A stretch of 64,000 nt of DNA, taken from Rotaria sordida (lineage: Eukaryota; Rotifera; Eurotatoria; Philodinida; Philodinidae). The stretch lies in the NCBI GenBank assembly GCA_905250125.1, contig CAJNOL010000574.1:1-64000 (forward strand), in the 5' to 3' direction. The notes under the pieces are model-generated. The model did not search any database, was not told the origin of the DNA, and was given only the letters and a program-made list of their open reading frames with translations. The stretch's first letter is position 1, and every line of letters begins with the position of its first letter. A program made the translations under genes and the position numbers. Shown here piece by piece: positions 23,325 to 35,889 of the stretch.

Positions 23325-26300
23325 ATGGATGATAAACAACCTCTGCTAAACGCATCCAGTAAATTCTCTATTGATGATGATGATGACAATGGAAGCAAGA
23401 AACAACTTTTGACCAATAGGTATGATCCAATGAACGATTGACTGTAAGAAAAATACGATGAATTTATCATTTATTATAGTTTTTTTGATTGGTGCCGATG
23501 TTTCAGTAGAAAATGGAAAGATAACAAATATATAAAATTAGATGATGATGTTGAACATAGTGACAAAGATGAAGTAGTTGGTGTTTTCCGTTTAGTAAGC
23601 GTATTCACACGAAATACAAACTCACTGATATATTCGATTTCATTGTAGTTTCAGTTTGCAAATAGTATAGATTTTGTCCTGATGTTTGTTGCTGCGTGTT
23701 TAGCGGTGATGGACACGATTTGCGCTCTCGTTATTCCAGTTATTTTTGGTCGACTCACAGGAATTTTTGTTACTGAAGCCTTTGGTGATAATTGTGATTA
23801 TCAACACCAAAATTCAACAACTTTAATGAAGAACAATAATACATACTCTCAAGCTATAGAACTCAATATGTTCAACAATGATTCGTCATATAAGTGATTT
23901 ACTAAAAACTATTATTATTTCACATGTAATTCTGTTATTTTCCCGTGGTATTTTTCATCTTAGATTGCGCCATACAATGGGTGTAATTTTATCATCAACC
24001 TTAGCAACGTCAATGCCTTTATTTCGAGAAAAAATTATGAACATGGTTTATTGGTTATTCAGTAAGTGAAATGAACGCACGAATTTGATTATTACAAATA
24101 ATGCAAATTGTCTTATTTTTTCTGTCAGTGTAGTTATTGGTGCTGTCGAATTTTTGGCTGGCTTGCTTGAAGGTTTTATCTGGAACATTAGTGCGAAACG
24201 GCAGACACTTCGTATGCGTGTTTCTCTCTTTCGATCAATACTTCAACGTGTAAGTCAAGTACACTTCCACTTATAAAAAATATATTTTCCGAAAGTTAAT
24301 TCCTAGTCTTTTCTTAGAATTACTATAGATTAATAATATCTTTTTCGTTTTCTTTTTAAGAAATCCTCACCATTTACAAATTAGCAACTCTAGCAAGTCT
24401 ATGAAATAAGCTAAAATATCTAGATAATATCCATTTCTATCTAGATATGCCTCTATTCCTCGAGCTTTTGGACCTAAAATCAAGGATTTAGGACAAGAGT
24501 ACAAGTGCAAGCTCAATCTCGTTACCATTTACAAACCAAATGCTTTCTGAGAAGCTGATACAAATATAATCATTTTGCAATTTTATAGAGCAATCATGAT
24601 TATTTATTTTTTTATTAGAAACTTTTAACTTTAGTATATGATGACTTTACAATAATGAAGACAGACAAATCCATTATTGATACAGCTTCATAAATGCTAA
24701 AATAAAAAATATTTTTGGCAAAATGAAGTTTAGATGGTGTAATTTTAAAATGATATTAAAGAAATATTGACGCATTGATATAGATATTTCCATTATACTA
24801 AATATTCCCTAGATCACTGTGTAAAGAAACCATTTTACTATGTACAGAGATGCGACACTTCAACTCAAACAGATACTTTCATCTACGAAAATTGACGTTG
24901 AAGTGATTCGTGTTATAAGGAAATCTTTTCAGATGTCCCCTATCGATTTCAGTGATTATTTTTTGCCTATAGATACTACATAGTATTCTTGTGGAAAATT
25001 CAAAAGAATTTCATTTTCTATTGAGATTTGCAGGGGGGAAGGTACTAAGCTTTTAAAATTTCTGTTTGCCAGAGACCATTGTAGGGCTTCTGGTTGCTAG
25101 AGAAATCGTGTTTTTAAATTTTGTCTTGAAGCCATCTCAATTTGAAGATCTCATATAGAGCATCTTGTATGAAGAGTTTCAGTGTTTGTATATTTCGTAT
25201 CTTGCAATATGCTTCGAAAAGCTTCTGTTTTTAAAAAGCTTGTATCTCGAAAATGCGAAATCAACAAACGTTCGAATATTTCATACAAGCTAATGCATAT
25301 GAAAATTCCAAATAGAGATCGTTTGAGGACAAAAATTCAAAGGCACGATTTTTTAGAAGACGCGGGGTCTTACAGGAGTCTCTGACATATAGAAATATTA
25401 AAAATCCAATAACTACACCAGGTTTCAATAAGAGCTGAAATCTTCTTACGAGGCAATATTTCCAACTGTCAGATACGGTAGCACTTCACATTATGACTAC
25501 AAGTAGGTCTCAGTGAGACTAAGAAGAAATTAAAATGATTGAAACGCAGAGCCTATTATTGAAGAGTTATGGCCATTTTAATGAAACTTTTAAGTACTGA
25601 GAACAACATATTTCTAAAAGATTTAAAATAAAAAGTTTCCTGTTGAAGTTACGTCTATTGACACGATTGATAATCATTGAATAGTTCTTAAAATTTCAAC
25701 GAAAACAAGCATGTCTTTCTCGAAATATTCAATATCCAAAAAAAGAACGATTTACGATAGGAGGATATAGCAACCGAGCTCAGTTGAAAATTGACCATCT
25801 CAAGAAAAATATGTTTGTTTTCGTAGAAATTTTCAGGATTATCTAGTCACTCTCAAACGAGCCAATAGGCATAATTTCAGCGTACAAATCTTTGTTTTAG
25901 ATTTTTCCAGAACGTTTTGCTCTTATTTAACATATAATTAAAACGGTCATAACTCTTCAATAGTAGGTCATGAATCCATATCTTTTTAAGCTTTTCTTAT
26001 TTTCATCGAGGCATATTCGTATCCATAACGTGAACCCAAACGGTGTTCGATAGTTAGATATATTCCCTCGTTAGATTTTCCAATACAATACTGTCTAGTA
26101 TGTATAAGTAAAAAGTCACTGAATTCAAATAGGGCATCTGGAGTAGTTTGCATGTTAGGTTGCTTTTATACTAGAACTTGATATTTGATGAATGCAGTAT
26201 GAGTAGAGTTGGTATTGACTTAAATAAGAGTTCTAGTGGAGTTTGAAGTAATAGATTTTTATCGATCATGATTAAACTTCTGTTGGACATGTCGAATGAA

Positions 26301-29300
26301 AACAAAAAAAGTTGAAAGAAAAAACACAGGTTATAGAAGCGAATTTAAAAGAATTCAACATTTTATAAGACAATCAGGTGGAGCATGACTTTTTACGGCC
26401 AGAATCGCAGTAGAATTTTCAAAAACAAATATAAATTTGATATTGAATTGTAGTTAGGAACATACAGATGAAGTCGAAATTGGGAAATTAGAGTCGAGTC
26501 ACAGTAATATTCAAGCATATGTACCCATCTCTGACTGTTTCTCATTCTCTCTATTTTTAGAGCATTCCTTATATGGATGCCAAATCGGCTAGTCAACTCA
26601 ATGCTAAACTGTTTGAGTAAGTCATTATGATATTTTATATCAAATAACGTCATCTGATTTAATTATTATCAGTAACATTGAAAAGATTGAAAAAGGCATT
26701 GGTTTTGAATTCTTAATACTGATGTCAACATTACCGTGCATAATTGGTTGTTTAATAGTATCTTTCATTGTCAACTGGCAGTTGACTTTGATTATGCTAT
26801 GTTTGATACCTTTGGTCATTGGTAGCTCATTTATGTTTTCTCAGGTATGAAATGTTGTTCAATCAATTAAATGTCTATGAATTATTATAGCTCACCGCTA
26901 AAGAAGCAATGAATGAGTTAATGATATATTCGAAAGCAGGACAAATCGTACAAGAAGTGTTTAGTTCATTACGAACTATTCTTTCCCTCAATGGTAATAA
27001 GTTTGAGCAAAAACGGTAAATGAATATAGAAAAAATAGTGCGCCTATATAATAACATACAATATGTTGTTATTTTTATTGTATTTAGATATGACAGAGAA
27101 TTGTATCCAACTCGTTGGAGTAGTATACGCAAAGGTGCAGTTTTTGGGATTTATACTGGATGGTTATCTCTGATGACCTATCTAGTTTATTCAGTTGGTT
27201 TTATCTTTGGTTCTCTTCTTATGTCACACAAAGCTGATCATACATTGGATATTAGTGATATTCTTGCTGTGAGTAATTCATATAATCAGTCGAGAAGAAA
27301 ATAAAATATGAGATTACTATCTTAATGCAGATCGTCACCCTCTTTGCACAATGCTTGAAGTACTTCAGTTCTATTGGTCCTTTCTTTCAATCATTTTCAG
27401 AAGCTCGAGGTGCAGCAGCATCGGTGTTTCGACTTATTGACGAGGTAAATCTGAGTAAATTGATGTCTCATACTAACATCCACATTCTGTATTTGTTTAA
27501 ATGATATAGGGAAATGATGCAAGTATCAATGAAATAGATGTATGGAAAGAAGATACAGAAGCTATTGATAATATCAATGGCGATATTGAATTTGACAATA
27601 TCACCTTTAGTTATCCATCTCGAAAAGATGTACCAGTTCTGCGTAATCTCTCTCTTATTGCTCGTGCTGGTCAGACAACTGCTCTCGTAGGTTCAAGTGG
27701 CTGTGGTAAGTATTTTCAAAAAATAAAAATCTTAAAGTAACCTTATTTGTGTTCATAATTTATTTATAGGAAAAAGTACATGTATATCACTTTTTCTTCG
27801 TTACTATGAACCATCGTCGGGTCGAATAATGATCGATGGTCGACCAATAACAGATTACAATGTCAAACAACTTCGACAAAACATTGGAGTTGTTAGTCAA
27901 GAACCTGTATGTTGTTTTTTCGTTTTTCTTTTCTTCCTTACATTTTAATTCAATATTGTAATAGATTCTGTTTGGTATGAGTATTTATGAAAATATTCGT
28001 TTTGGTAAAGTAAATGCAACACAAGCAGAAATTGAACAAGCAGCACAAGAAGCAAATGCACATAATTTCATCATGCAATTACCAGATGTCCGCGCCAAAT
28101 ATTTACATCTATCTACATATATGTATTACTATTTCTTGTTTAGAAATATGAAGCATTTGTTGGTGAATGTGGTATACAATTGAGTGGTGGTGAAAAACAA
28201 CGTATTGCATTAGCTCGTGCTCTTAACAAACAGCCTACTTTTCTTTTACTGGATGAAGCAACAAGTGCACTTGATAATGTTAATGAAAAAATTGTTCAAG
28301 AAGCACTCGATCAAGCATGCAAAGGTGACAATTGTTTTTTTTTTGCTTAATGAATTGCTATAACATTCTGTATAGGTCGTACAACCATTGTTATTGCTCA
28401 TCGCTTGACTACAATTAAAAATGCTCATCATATATATGTATTAGATAATGGAAGTGTGATTGAGCAAGGTACACATGAAACATTAATGGCAAAAGAAGGA
28501 GGCAAATATCAATCAATGGTTAAACGTCAACAAATGGAAAGAATCAATGATGATCAGGATGATATGATGAGCATACCAAAAGCGACAGAAGAAGATAAAA
28601 AGTCGATATGTATGTTAAGAATTCTAATAGTAATAGTTTTCACTTTTTTTATTAACAGTTGAACGCTGTCGTTTACTTAGCGATAACCAAACTGCTGATG
28701 TGAACAAAGTATAAATACTACTGCAATTGTGTTTAAAAACCATCAATGATAATCTCTCTTTTAGCAAAGTTCAAAGCTATTCAGACGAACATTTGTCCTT
28801 CTAAGACTCTTGTCAATGAATAGTCCCGAATGGATCACAATCTTGATTGGTTGCATAGCATGTGTACTTAATGGAGCAGCTCAACCATTGTTTGCATTTT
28901 TACTCACCAAACTAGTCGAAGTGAGCCGTTTATTCATACAGATATCGTGCAAGAATACTGGCAATATATATGACTTTTACGTCACTTTGTTTATTGTGTA
29001 GGCATTCAAATATTGTTTAACATCTGAACGACATCGGCATGTGTTGATTACCAGTTTGCTTTTTTTGCTTTTGGGTGTTCTTGTATGGATTCTACGTTTC
29101 TTTCAAGTAAAAATACTGCTTCTGAATTTGATCAACGGTTTATACGCTCTTTTCTATAGTATACAGCTTTTGCCATAGCAGGATCGAAATTGACGCAGCG
29201 TATCCGCTCGAAAGCTTTTGCATGTCTTCTTCGTCAAGAAGTTGCTTATTTCGATCGACCTGAAAATAGTTCTGGTGCGATTTGCGCTCGTCTATCGTCT

Positions 29301-31325
29301 GATGCATCAGCTGTTCAAGAGATGACTGGCACGCGATTAGGAATCATCTGTGAAGCTGTCGCATTGTCGTTTTTTGGAATTCTATTTGGATGTTTTGTAA
29401 GTTGGCAATTAACATTGATTGTTTTTGCTCCTCTGTTTTTCGTATTCCTAATCGTCTATGGCGAAGTGAGTTTACGTTCGTGGATGACTCAGCAATCTGG
29501 TCTAATTAATGGACGAGCAAGCATGGTAAGATTAGACTTTAGCTCATAAACTTTCTTTTTGTAGGGAAACTTGTCTAATAATCAGTTGTTTATCAAATTA
29601 AATACATCCCATTCATTCTATCTTTTACTTCTGCAGCTTGTTGTTGAAGTTGTTCATAATATGCGTACAGTAAAACAATTGTCAATTGAAAAAGAAGTGT
29701 TACGACAATATTCTGAACTCATTCATCAAGTATTTATGTTGGTCAATCGAATCTTATACATGTAGAAATTTTTAATCAATTTTATTTTGTCATAGGTTGT
29801 TTTGGAAACCTTCAATATTATTTTCAATAATAAGTGGTATATGCTGGGCACTAGATGCATACTCTTCGGCATTTGTGTATTGGTGTGCTCTTAATCTCTT
29901 TGAGAAGAACGAACTCACTGCGAACGATGTCATAATGTAATTGAAACTACACTTTGATAATTTACCGATAATGTCTCACTATCTGTTCAATTTATTAGGG
30001 TGTTTGCTTTTGCTGCTTTTTCGATGCACTCATTAGGTGTCATCCAAATGATGTAACAATCTCGATATCAAGTTTATGTTTTATCTTGTTCTACCATATT
30101 CATTCTAGATCTAGTTCTATCGCTGCATCACTGTCGGCTGCTGACACGTTTTTTGATTTATTTGATCGAAAACCAATCGTAGACAATGCATCGACTGAAG
30201 GACAAGAATTAGTAAGAGAACATTGAAAATAGTTAGTTTGTTTCTATCATGCACATGCCATGGATTTAATACTGTTCGTCTAGGTTGACTTTCGCGGAGA
30301 GATAAAATTCGATCAAGTTAAGTTCATCTATCCAGCTCGGCCAACATCTGTTATTCTTAACAAATTTCAATTGAATATCAAGGGAAGTAAGTCAGATAGA
30401 ATTTTATTTCATCATTTCTTTTTAAAATTTATATTCACTGATAAGGTCAATGTATTGCTCTTGTCGGTATGTTTGAATTAAATGTTTATTTTAAATGTTA
30501 ATTATGTAATATGATTCATACAGGTACATCCGGATGTGGAAAATCAACAATTATTCAACTATTGGAACGATTCTATGATGTTACAAGTGGTCAACTAGTT
30601 AGTATTGCTTTAATATTTAATATAAATAATCGTATAAAATTTCTCGGCTTGTTCCAGCTTATTGATGGCATTGATATTCGACGACTAAATCTACATTGGA
30701 TTCGTTCTCAATTCGGTCTTGTCAGTCAAGAACCAATTTTGTTCGATTTAACAATTGCTGAGAATATTGCATATGGCCTAGAAAATGTTCCAATGGAAGG
30801 CATTATCAATGCAGCGAGAAAAGCTAATATTCATCGATTTATTGAACAATTACCTCAAGTTAAACAATACAAAACTATATCATATATATTACTATTGCAT
30901 GATTTTTTCAGGGTTATGAAACAAAAGTAGGGTTGAAAGGCAGTTTTCTGTCCGGTGGTGAAAAACAACGTATTGCTATTGCTCGAGTTCTTCTTCGTCA
31001 ACCAAAAGTATTGCTCTTAGATGAGCCTACAAGTGCCATGGATTCGCATAATGAACAAGTAAGTTTGTTTTGTTTTCCATTTATCAAGTAAAATTTTATC
31101 TCCACCTTTCAAATATAGATTGTACAAGAAGCTCTTGAACAAGCTCAAACGGAAGATTCTAGTCGAACATCACTCATTATTGCTCATCGTCTTTCAACTA
31201 TTTGTTCATGTGATTTAATTTGTGTACTTAATAGAGGACATATAGTAGAGAGTGGTACTCATACAGAACTGATACAACAACGTGGTACTTATTATAGAAT
31301 GCTTGCTCAAAATAATTTACAATGA
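23325..31325 (+). CDS. ABC transporter, ABCB/P-glycoprotein (MDR) type
   Basis: Full transporter (TMD-NBD-TMD-NBD) encoded by about 20 exons with short GT-AG introns. Exon borders I could place: 23325-23419, 23507-23594, 23649-23893, 23964-24061, 24134-24249 and 26561 onward. First TM helix is around [17 protein letters not shown], then a long Asn-rich extracellular loop. NBD1 has Walker A GSSGCGKST, signature LSGGEKQR, Walker [12 protein letters not shown] and the H-loop IVIAHRL. NBD2 has [28 protein letters not shown] and LIIAHRLS. An apparent stop at 23895 is removed by an AA|gtgatt donor. Expected role: ATP-driven export of lipophilic compounds at the plasma membrane. Both ATP sites look intact. 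Intron 24250-26560 (2.3 kb) is far longer than the others and carries a fold-back element. Confidence 0.93.
25445..26080. mobile_element. Fold-back element in ABC-transporter intron
   Basis: Two diverged inverted arms, about 25445-25582 and 25943-26080. The best block is TATTGAAGAGTTATGGCC (about 25555-25572) against GGTCATAACTCTTCAATA (about 25950-25967). ACGAGGCAATAT opposite ATATTCCCTCGTTAG marks the outer ends. No ORF. Confidence 0.6.
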
Positions 31326-31617
31326 TCATTAGTGAACTATTTTAAAAATAAAAATAGACTTTATTGAACATTAAGAGAAACTTTACCTGATAAATCTGAT
31401 GCATAGTATAGTTACATTAGAGGTCCCTGTAAAGGATTGGCCTTTAATATATATAGAAAAAATTGATTTAATAAAAAGTTTGGGTTAGTATTTGAATTAT
31501 TAAATATAAGGCAATTACTAAAGTTATAAACGCGCAAAATGAAACATATGGAATTCACAGAAAAAATTCTCGATAAACAACATTATCTGTTACTGTTTGA
31601 ACATTATTCGTTTTGCT
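31326..31617. other. Short spacer downstream of the ABC transporter
   Basis: About 290 bp following the ABC stop. Contains AATAAA at about 31349 and further A-rich blocks suitable for polyadenylation. Nothing else is visible. Confidence 0.4.
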
Positions 31618-32411
31618 CTATCTAGTGGTATCTTTTACTTGAATTTTTAAACCGTTAGATTCCATTACTCTTGAAGATCCTATATAAAACTGACAGTGAG
31701 AAAAGCATGGTTCTGGAAGATAGAGGCCAACTTTATCAAAAGTTTTGCCTTGAGACTTATTTATTGTCATTGCATATGCAAGACGAACTGAAAACTGGTG
31801 TCCAACGCAATTGAGTGGAGGTTCTGGGTCATTCGTTGTATCCAGAATGTGGTTATAGATATGACTTTCAAGAAAGTCTATCAAAAGCTAGCAAGACCAG
31901 TTTTGGTAGGCACTGAAGATAAACTTATGAGAATAATAGGAAATTGTGTGATTGTTTGGGTCTTATGAAAATGTTTATCAATTAAGTGACTTATTTGTTG
32001 TTACCATGGAGTGGCCTTTGGCTATTTATCAACTAAATGCACGGGATAAAAGTGAATACGCTATTGAAATTGGTCCTGTTTGACATTTATAAGAAAGGTT
32101 CTTTCGCGTGTTTAAATATATCGATTAAGGAAATATACGCATGAATAGTTGTGCGTCTAAAACTGGAACCTGGCATTACTTTGTCATAGGCTATTGTTAT
32201 ATGTTTTCACGATTTTTCGATATGTACAATATCTAGCAACTGTTATTCGAAGAAAATAATTTTGAAAAAGTATGTGTGAATGATGTCGTAGCTTTTGTAA
32301 TAAATGGACAATAAGAACCTGTTGTTCATGTGCACTCATGTAAAAAGAAGACTTAGCTTTGATTGGTGCTCCAAAGAGGTGCCAACGAGCTACTAATGAT
32401 TCGCATTGCAA
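31618..32411 (-). pseudogene. Helitron remnant (Rep/helicase fragments)
   Basis: The piece at 31618-31884 contains FSVRLAYAMTINKSQGKTFD followed by VGLYLPEPCFSHCQFYIGSS. This is the C-terminal motif V/VI region of the PIF1-type helicase in Helitron RepHel proteins. Upstream on the same strand, 32184-32411 encodes ARWHLFGAPIKAKSSFYMSA and EQQVLIVH, which resembles the segment between the HUH Rep domain and the helicase. Only about 300 bp separate them, so most of the helicase is deleted. No hairpin-CTRR terminus could be assigned with confidence. An inactive fragment downstream of the ABC gene. Confidence 0.65.
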
Positions 32412-33766
32412 GCATACTGCAGACTGACGCTACCAAAGATGTGTGTATTGGCTAGATATTTTGAAGAATAGTGCACTAAGATTTCGCTAATGAGAACGTT
32501 GAAGAAAACTCTGATTTCCCAGCTGTACAATCAATTTGAGAAAATCAGAAATAATTCATGAAAAAAATTCTGTTTGAAAATTCTTGTTGATAATTCTAAT
32601 GTTTCAGATATAACAAATTCTTGAAATAAGTTAATCCTGAGCTACATGCAATTTAAATACAGAGGGATATTGTTATGAAGAAATGAGGTTAGATTTGACA
32701 GCAGCTGGCCACAAGTGGCGCCGACAAGCGAGTAGCTGCTGCACTGGGTTGTCTGCAGAATACTGCTTCAAAGAGTTAGGATTTGTTGTATAAGTGTCAA
32801 TAGTCGGGGTCTAATTAATCTGAATAAGGAATACCAGATACAAAAAGCTACAAAAACTATGTCAAGGCAAGGATGAGAAACGGTTTTCATGTTTGGACAA
32901 AATAGCTGAATAATTCATCGGACGGAAAACATTACTGAATGAATTTATATTTGCTGTATCAGCAGTTGACATGAGTGAAATGAAAGATTGTTTCTTTTGT
33001 TAGATGCTTTTCTTTGTATTAATTCAAGTATCTGAATTTATACTCATATATTCAAATTACCTGTGGGTGTGGTTGGTTGAAATTTAAAGGAACAATACCC
33101 ACCCACACTTACACCCACACCCCACACCTCACACCACATCCATTCATGCCAACTGACACACAATCACCCACACACTCATATCCTTAAGTGAGTAAAATTT
33201 ATTATTGAATTTGAATTGATAAACCTTTTATAAATATCTATGAAAGAAACTAATGGATGTTGTTGCTTATATTTGAGATTAAAACGAAGATACTGACTAA
33301 CCTTTTTCAAAAAACAATGTTTATCTTTTTCTTTAGTTTAATTGTTATCTTGAAAGATCCTTTCGTCCGTTTTATTTTATTGACACAACAAACAGATCAA
33401 ACTCTTCTGTCTGATGAAATTACAAAATGGTGTATATCATTTCTTGATAATCTGAATTGTTTATAAATTGTTTCAACTTACAAAGCCCATATATATTCGA
33501 CATCCTCAAATATTATTTGTAGACTGGATATGTCAAGTATTATTAAGTACAATACAAGATATACCCGTCCAGGTTGAGAATATTGTTTTTAACGAGTTTT
33601 AAATATATGAATAGATAAGAAAAGAAAAAAAAGACGATAATGTTTAGGACAATGTCTGGGAAAAAACCCAAAGTAAGTTTTTAAAAAGAAATCTTTAACT
33701 ACATTTTTGTTATTATAATATCAGTAAATAGTTAATTGCTTTCGGATTAACAATTAACTTATATTC
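32412..33766. other. Intergenic region with telomere-like tract
   Basis: Mostly noncoding. Two exon-like scraps on the plus strand (33338-33463, containing PFVRFILLTQQTDQTLLSDE; and about 33523-33572, ICQVLLSTIQDIPVQ, bounded by AG and GT) may be remains of an unidentified gene. Telomere-like tract D lies at 33059-33180. Confidence 0.35.
33059..33180. repeat. Telomere-like fold-back element D
   Basis: Short G arm (TGTGGGTGTGGTTGG), spacer TGAAATTTAAAGGAACAA, then about 85 bp of C-rich units (CCCACCCACAC, ACACCCACACCCC). Asymmetric arms as in tracts A and B. Confidence 0.7.
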
Positions 33767-35242
33767 ATGCTCGACGCAACTACGTTACTATTTATCTTTA
33801 TTATAATAATTTATATACTATTACGTTATTCTACTGAAAAGAAAATATTTCCTGGCCCAAAACATTTCATAAATCTACCGAATTATTTTTTTGATATAGT
33901 ATTGAAAATATCAAATAAAAACCTTCGAAACAACTTATTAAAAGTTTTTTTTCCTGAATCATTTCGATATATTGAATTAACAGTACCATTAGCCTCTCAA
34001 TATTATACATCAAAATATGGTGATATTGTTCAAGTAAATCTTTTTAATCAACCAACAATAATAATATCAAATCCAGATTTTGCTGATTATATATTAAGAC
34101 GTAATGGAAAAAATTATACATTAAGATTTGGTAATTCATTAGGTTTAGAATATTTAGGAATGAAAAATAAAGGAATTATTTGGAATAGAAATATTCAACG
34201 ATGGAAATATCAACGCTTAAATTTTTTTCAAAAAGCTTTAAATAATAAATTATTAGATGATGCAAAATATATTTCAAATGATGCTACTGATTATATATTA
34301 AAATATCTGGAAAAATATGAAATTCAAATAAATATAATTGATATAATGGATTTTTTACGTTCAATAACATTTACAATAACATGTCATTTATTTCTTGGTT
34401 TACCTATTGGAACAATTTCAATTGAAAAAACAAAATATTATGTTAATTCAATTGTAGAATATTTTAAAGCATGGGAATATTTTTTATTAAAACCAACTCA
34501 ATTTTATGATGAAAATGAAACAAATAAACATCAAAAATCAATAAAACAATTAAATGATGTTGTTAATGAAATACTATCGAAACGAGATATGAATAATAAT
34601 TGTTTATTTATTAATTCATTATTAAATGCTCTTAATAATCAACAAATAACAAAAGAAGAAATGAATCAATGTATATTAGAAATGTTAATTGCTGGTACAG
34701 ATACATCATCTGTTACAATGTTTTATTTTCTTCTTGCACTTTCTGATCGAAATGAATTAGAAGAAAAATTATTAAAAGAATTAAAAGATAATTCTTATCA
34801 AACTCTAACAAATGGTTTAAAAGAATCAATGCGTTTTAAACCAGTTGGTCCTGTTATAATGAGATGTGCTATTAATGATGATATTTATAATAATATTCAA
34901 ATTAAAAAAGAAACAAATATAATTGTTAATTTAGTTGATATGCATAGAAAAAATGAATATTTTTTATTAGGTAATCAATTTAATTTAATTAATGTTGAAG
35001 ATAAAGATTTATCAAATACAAATAATGAAAAAAATGTTTTTCTTCCATTTGGTATTGGACCTAAAGAATGTGTTGGACGATGGTTAGCTAAAATTGAAAT
35101 GGAAATAATTATTGAAAAATTAATTTTAAATTATTCATTTAAACGTGCTAATGGAACGAAAACATTAGAAGAATTACAAACAAGATGGGATATTGCACAG
35201 CAACCTACACATCCTGGATATATGCTTATTCAAAAAAGATAA
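33767..35242 (+). CDS. Cytochrome P450 monooxygenase
   Basis: Intronless, 491 aa. The N-terminal hydrophobic anchor (LLFIFIIIIYILL) and PGPK hinge indicate ER membrane anchoring. The I-helix has AGTDTSS (about residue 309), the K-helix ESMR (E353-R356) fits ExxR, and the heme loop is FGIGPKECVG with Cys at residue 435. These are the family's essential motifs, so the enzyme should bind heme and oxidise small hydrophobic substrates using NADPH-P450 reductase. The PERF motif between ExxR and the heme loop is not recognisable, and the threonine pair of the I-helix is replaced in part (TSS). Length is normal. Codon use is very AT-rich, like the adjacent RdRP-helicase gene and unlike the GPCR. CYP family not assigned. 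Confidence 0.92.
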   Translation: MLDATTLLFIFIIIIYILLRYSTEKKIFPGPKHFINLPNYFFDIVLKISNKNLRNNLLKVFFPESFRYIELTVPLASQYYTSKYGDIVQVNLFNQPTIIISNPDFADYILRRNGKNYTLRFGNSLGLEYLGMKNKGIIWNRNIQRWKYQRLNFFQKALNNKLLDDAKYISNDATDYILKYLEKYEIQINIIDIMDFLRSITFTITCHLFLGLPIGTISIEKTKYYVNSIVEYFKAWEYFLLKPTQFYDENETNKHQKSIKQLNDVVNEILSKRDMNNNCLFINSLLNALNNQQITKEEMNQCILEMLIAGTDTSSVTMFYFLLALSDRNELEEKLLKELKDNSYQTLTNGLKESMRFKPVGPVIMRCAINDDIYNNIQIKKETNIIVNLVDMHRKNEYFLLGNQFNLINVEDKDLSNTNNEKNVFLPFGIGPKECVGRWLAKIEMEIIIEKLILNYSFKRANGTKTLEELQTRWDIAQQPTHPGYMLIQKR

Positions 35243-35889
35243 ATCATCAATCAACTATTTTATTTGTCTTATAATTTCGTTTTTTTTCTATTGAAACTTA
35301 TTAAATATATGAATATATATATACACGTTATTTTTGTTTTTTTCTAAATAANNNNNNNNNNNNNNNNNNNNNNNNNNNNNNNNNNNNNNNNNNNNNNNNN
35401 NNNNNNNNNNNNNNNNNNNNNNNNNNNNNNNNNNNNNNNNNNNNNNNNNNNATAAACAAATTTTGTCGCGCCTCAAAACTTTTGAGACACCCTGTATGAG
35501 CATAGACAAATTTCTTTGATAAGACAATTCAAACTGTCTCTGATTTAAAGGGATAAACATCACAAAGTACCATTTTGTCTTCTTATGATTTGATGAATAT
35601 AATCAATAATCAGTATGATGACCATTAGGTTTTTTACAGTTTCTTTGTGATAACACTTGTGTTCCGTCTCTGGTGACATTCTTTTGCAACATCACTTTTG
35701 ATGATTGTTCTAATATTTTCACGCCAGATGTCGAGTACTTTGTGGAGTTCATCCTTTTAAAATAGATACAGTTTGGACTGTCTTATAAAAGAAAATTTTC
35801 TATGGTCATATAGCACAGAATTTCAGAAATTTCTTGAATTCAATATTTTTTTTATTCTTGAATAAAGTTGAATTTATATATCAATATAG
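35243..35889. other. Spacer with 100-N gap upstream of the RdRP exons
   Basis: Runs from the P450 stop to the first RdRP splice acceptor. Ns at 35352-35451 are exactly 100, usually a gap of unknown size. Right of the gap, CTTTTGAGACACCCTGTA (about 35479-35496) looks like the terminus of a mariner-type element ending at a TA. Missing RdRP 5' exons may be inside this gap. Confidence 0.6.

Noticed and set aside
23890-23964. Stop codon within the ABC transporter suggesting a pseudogene
   Set aside because: A GT donor at 23894 and AG at 23963 remove it and keep the frame; downstream motifs are intact.
24062-24133. Acceptor at 24128 for ABC exon 5
   Set aside because: Joining there creates an immediate stop; the AG at 24133 keeps the frame and gives a normal TM2.
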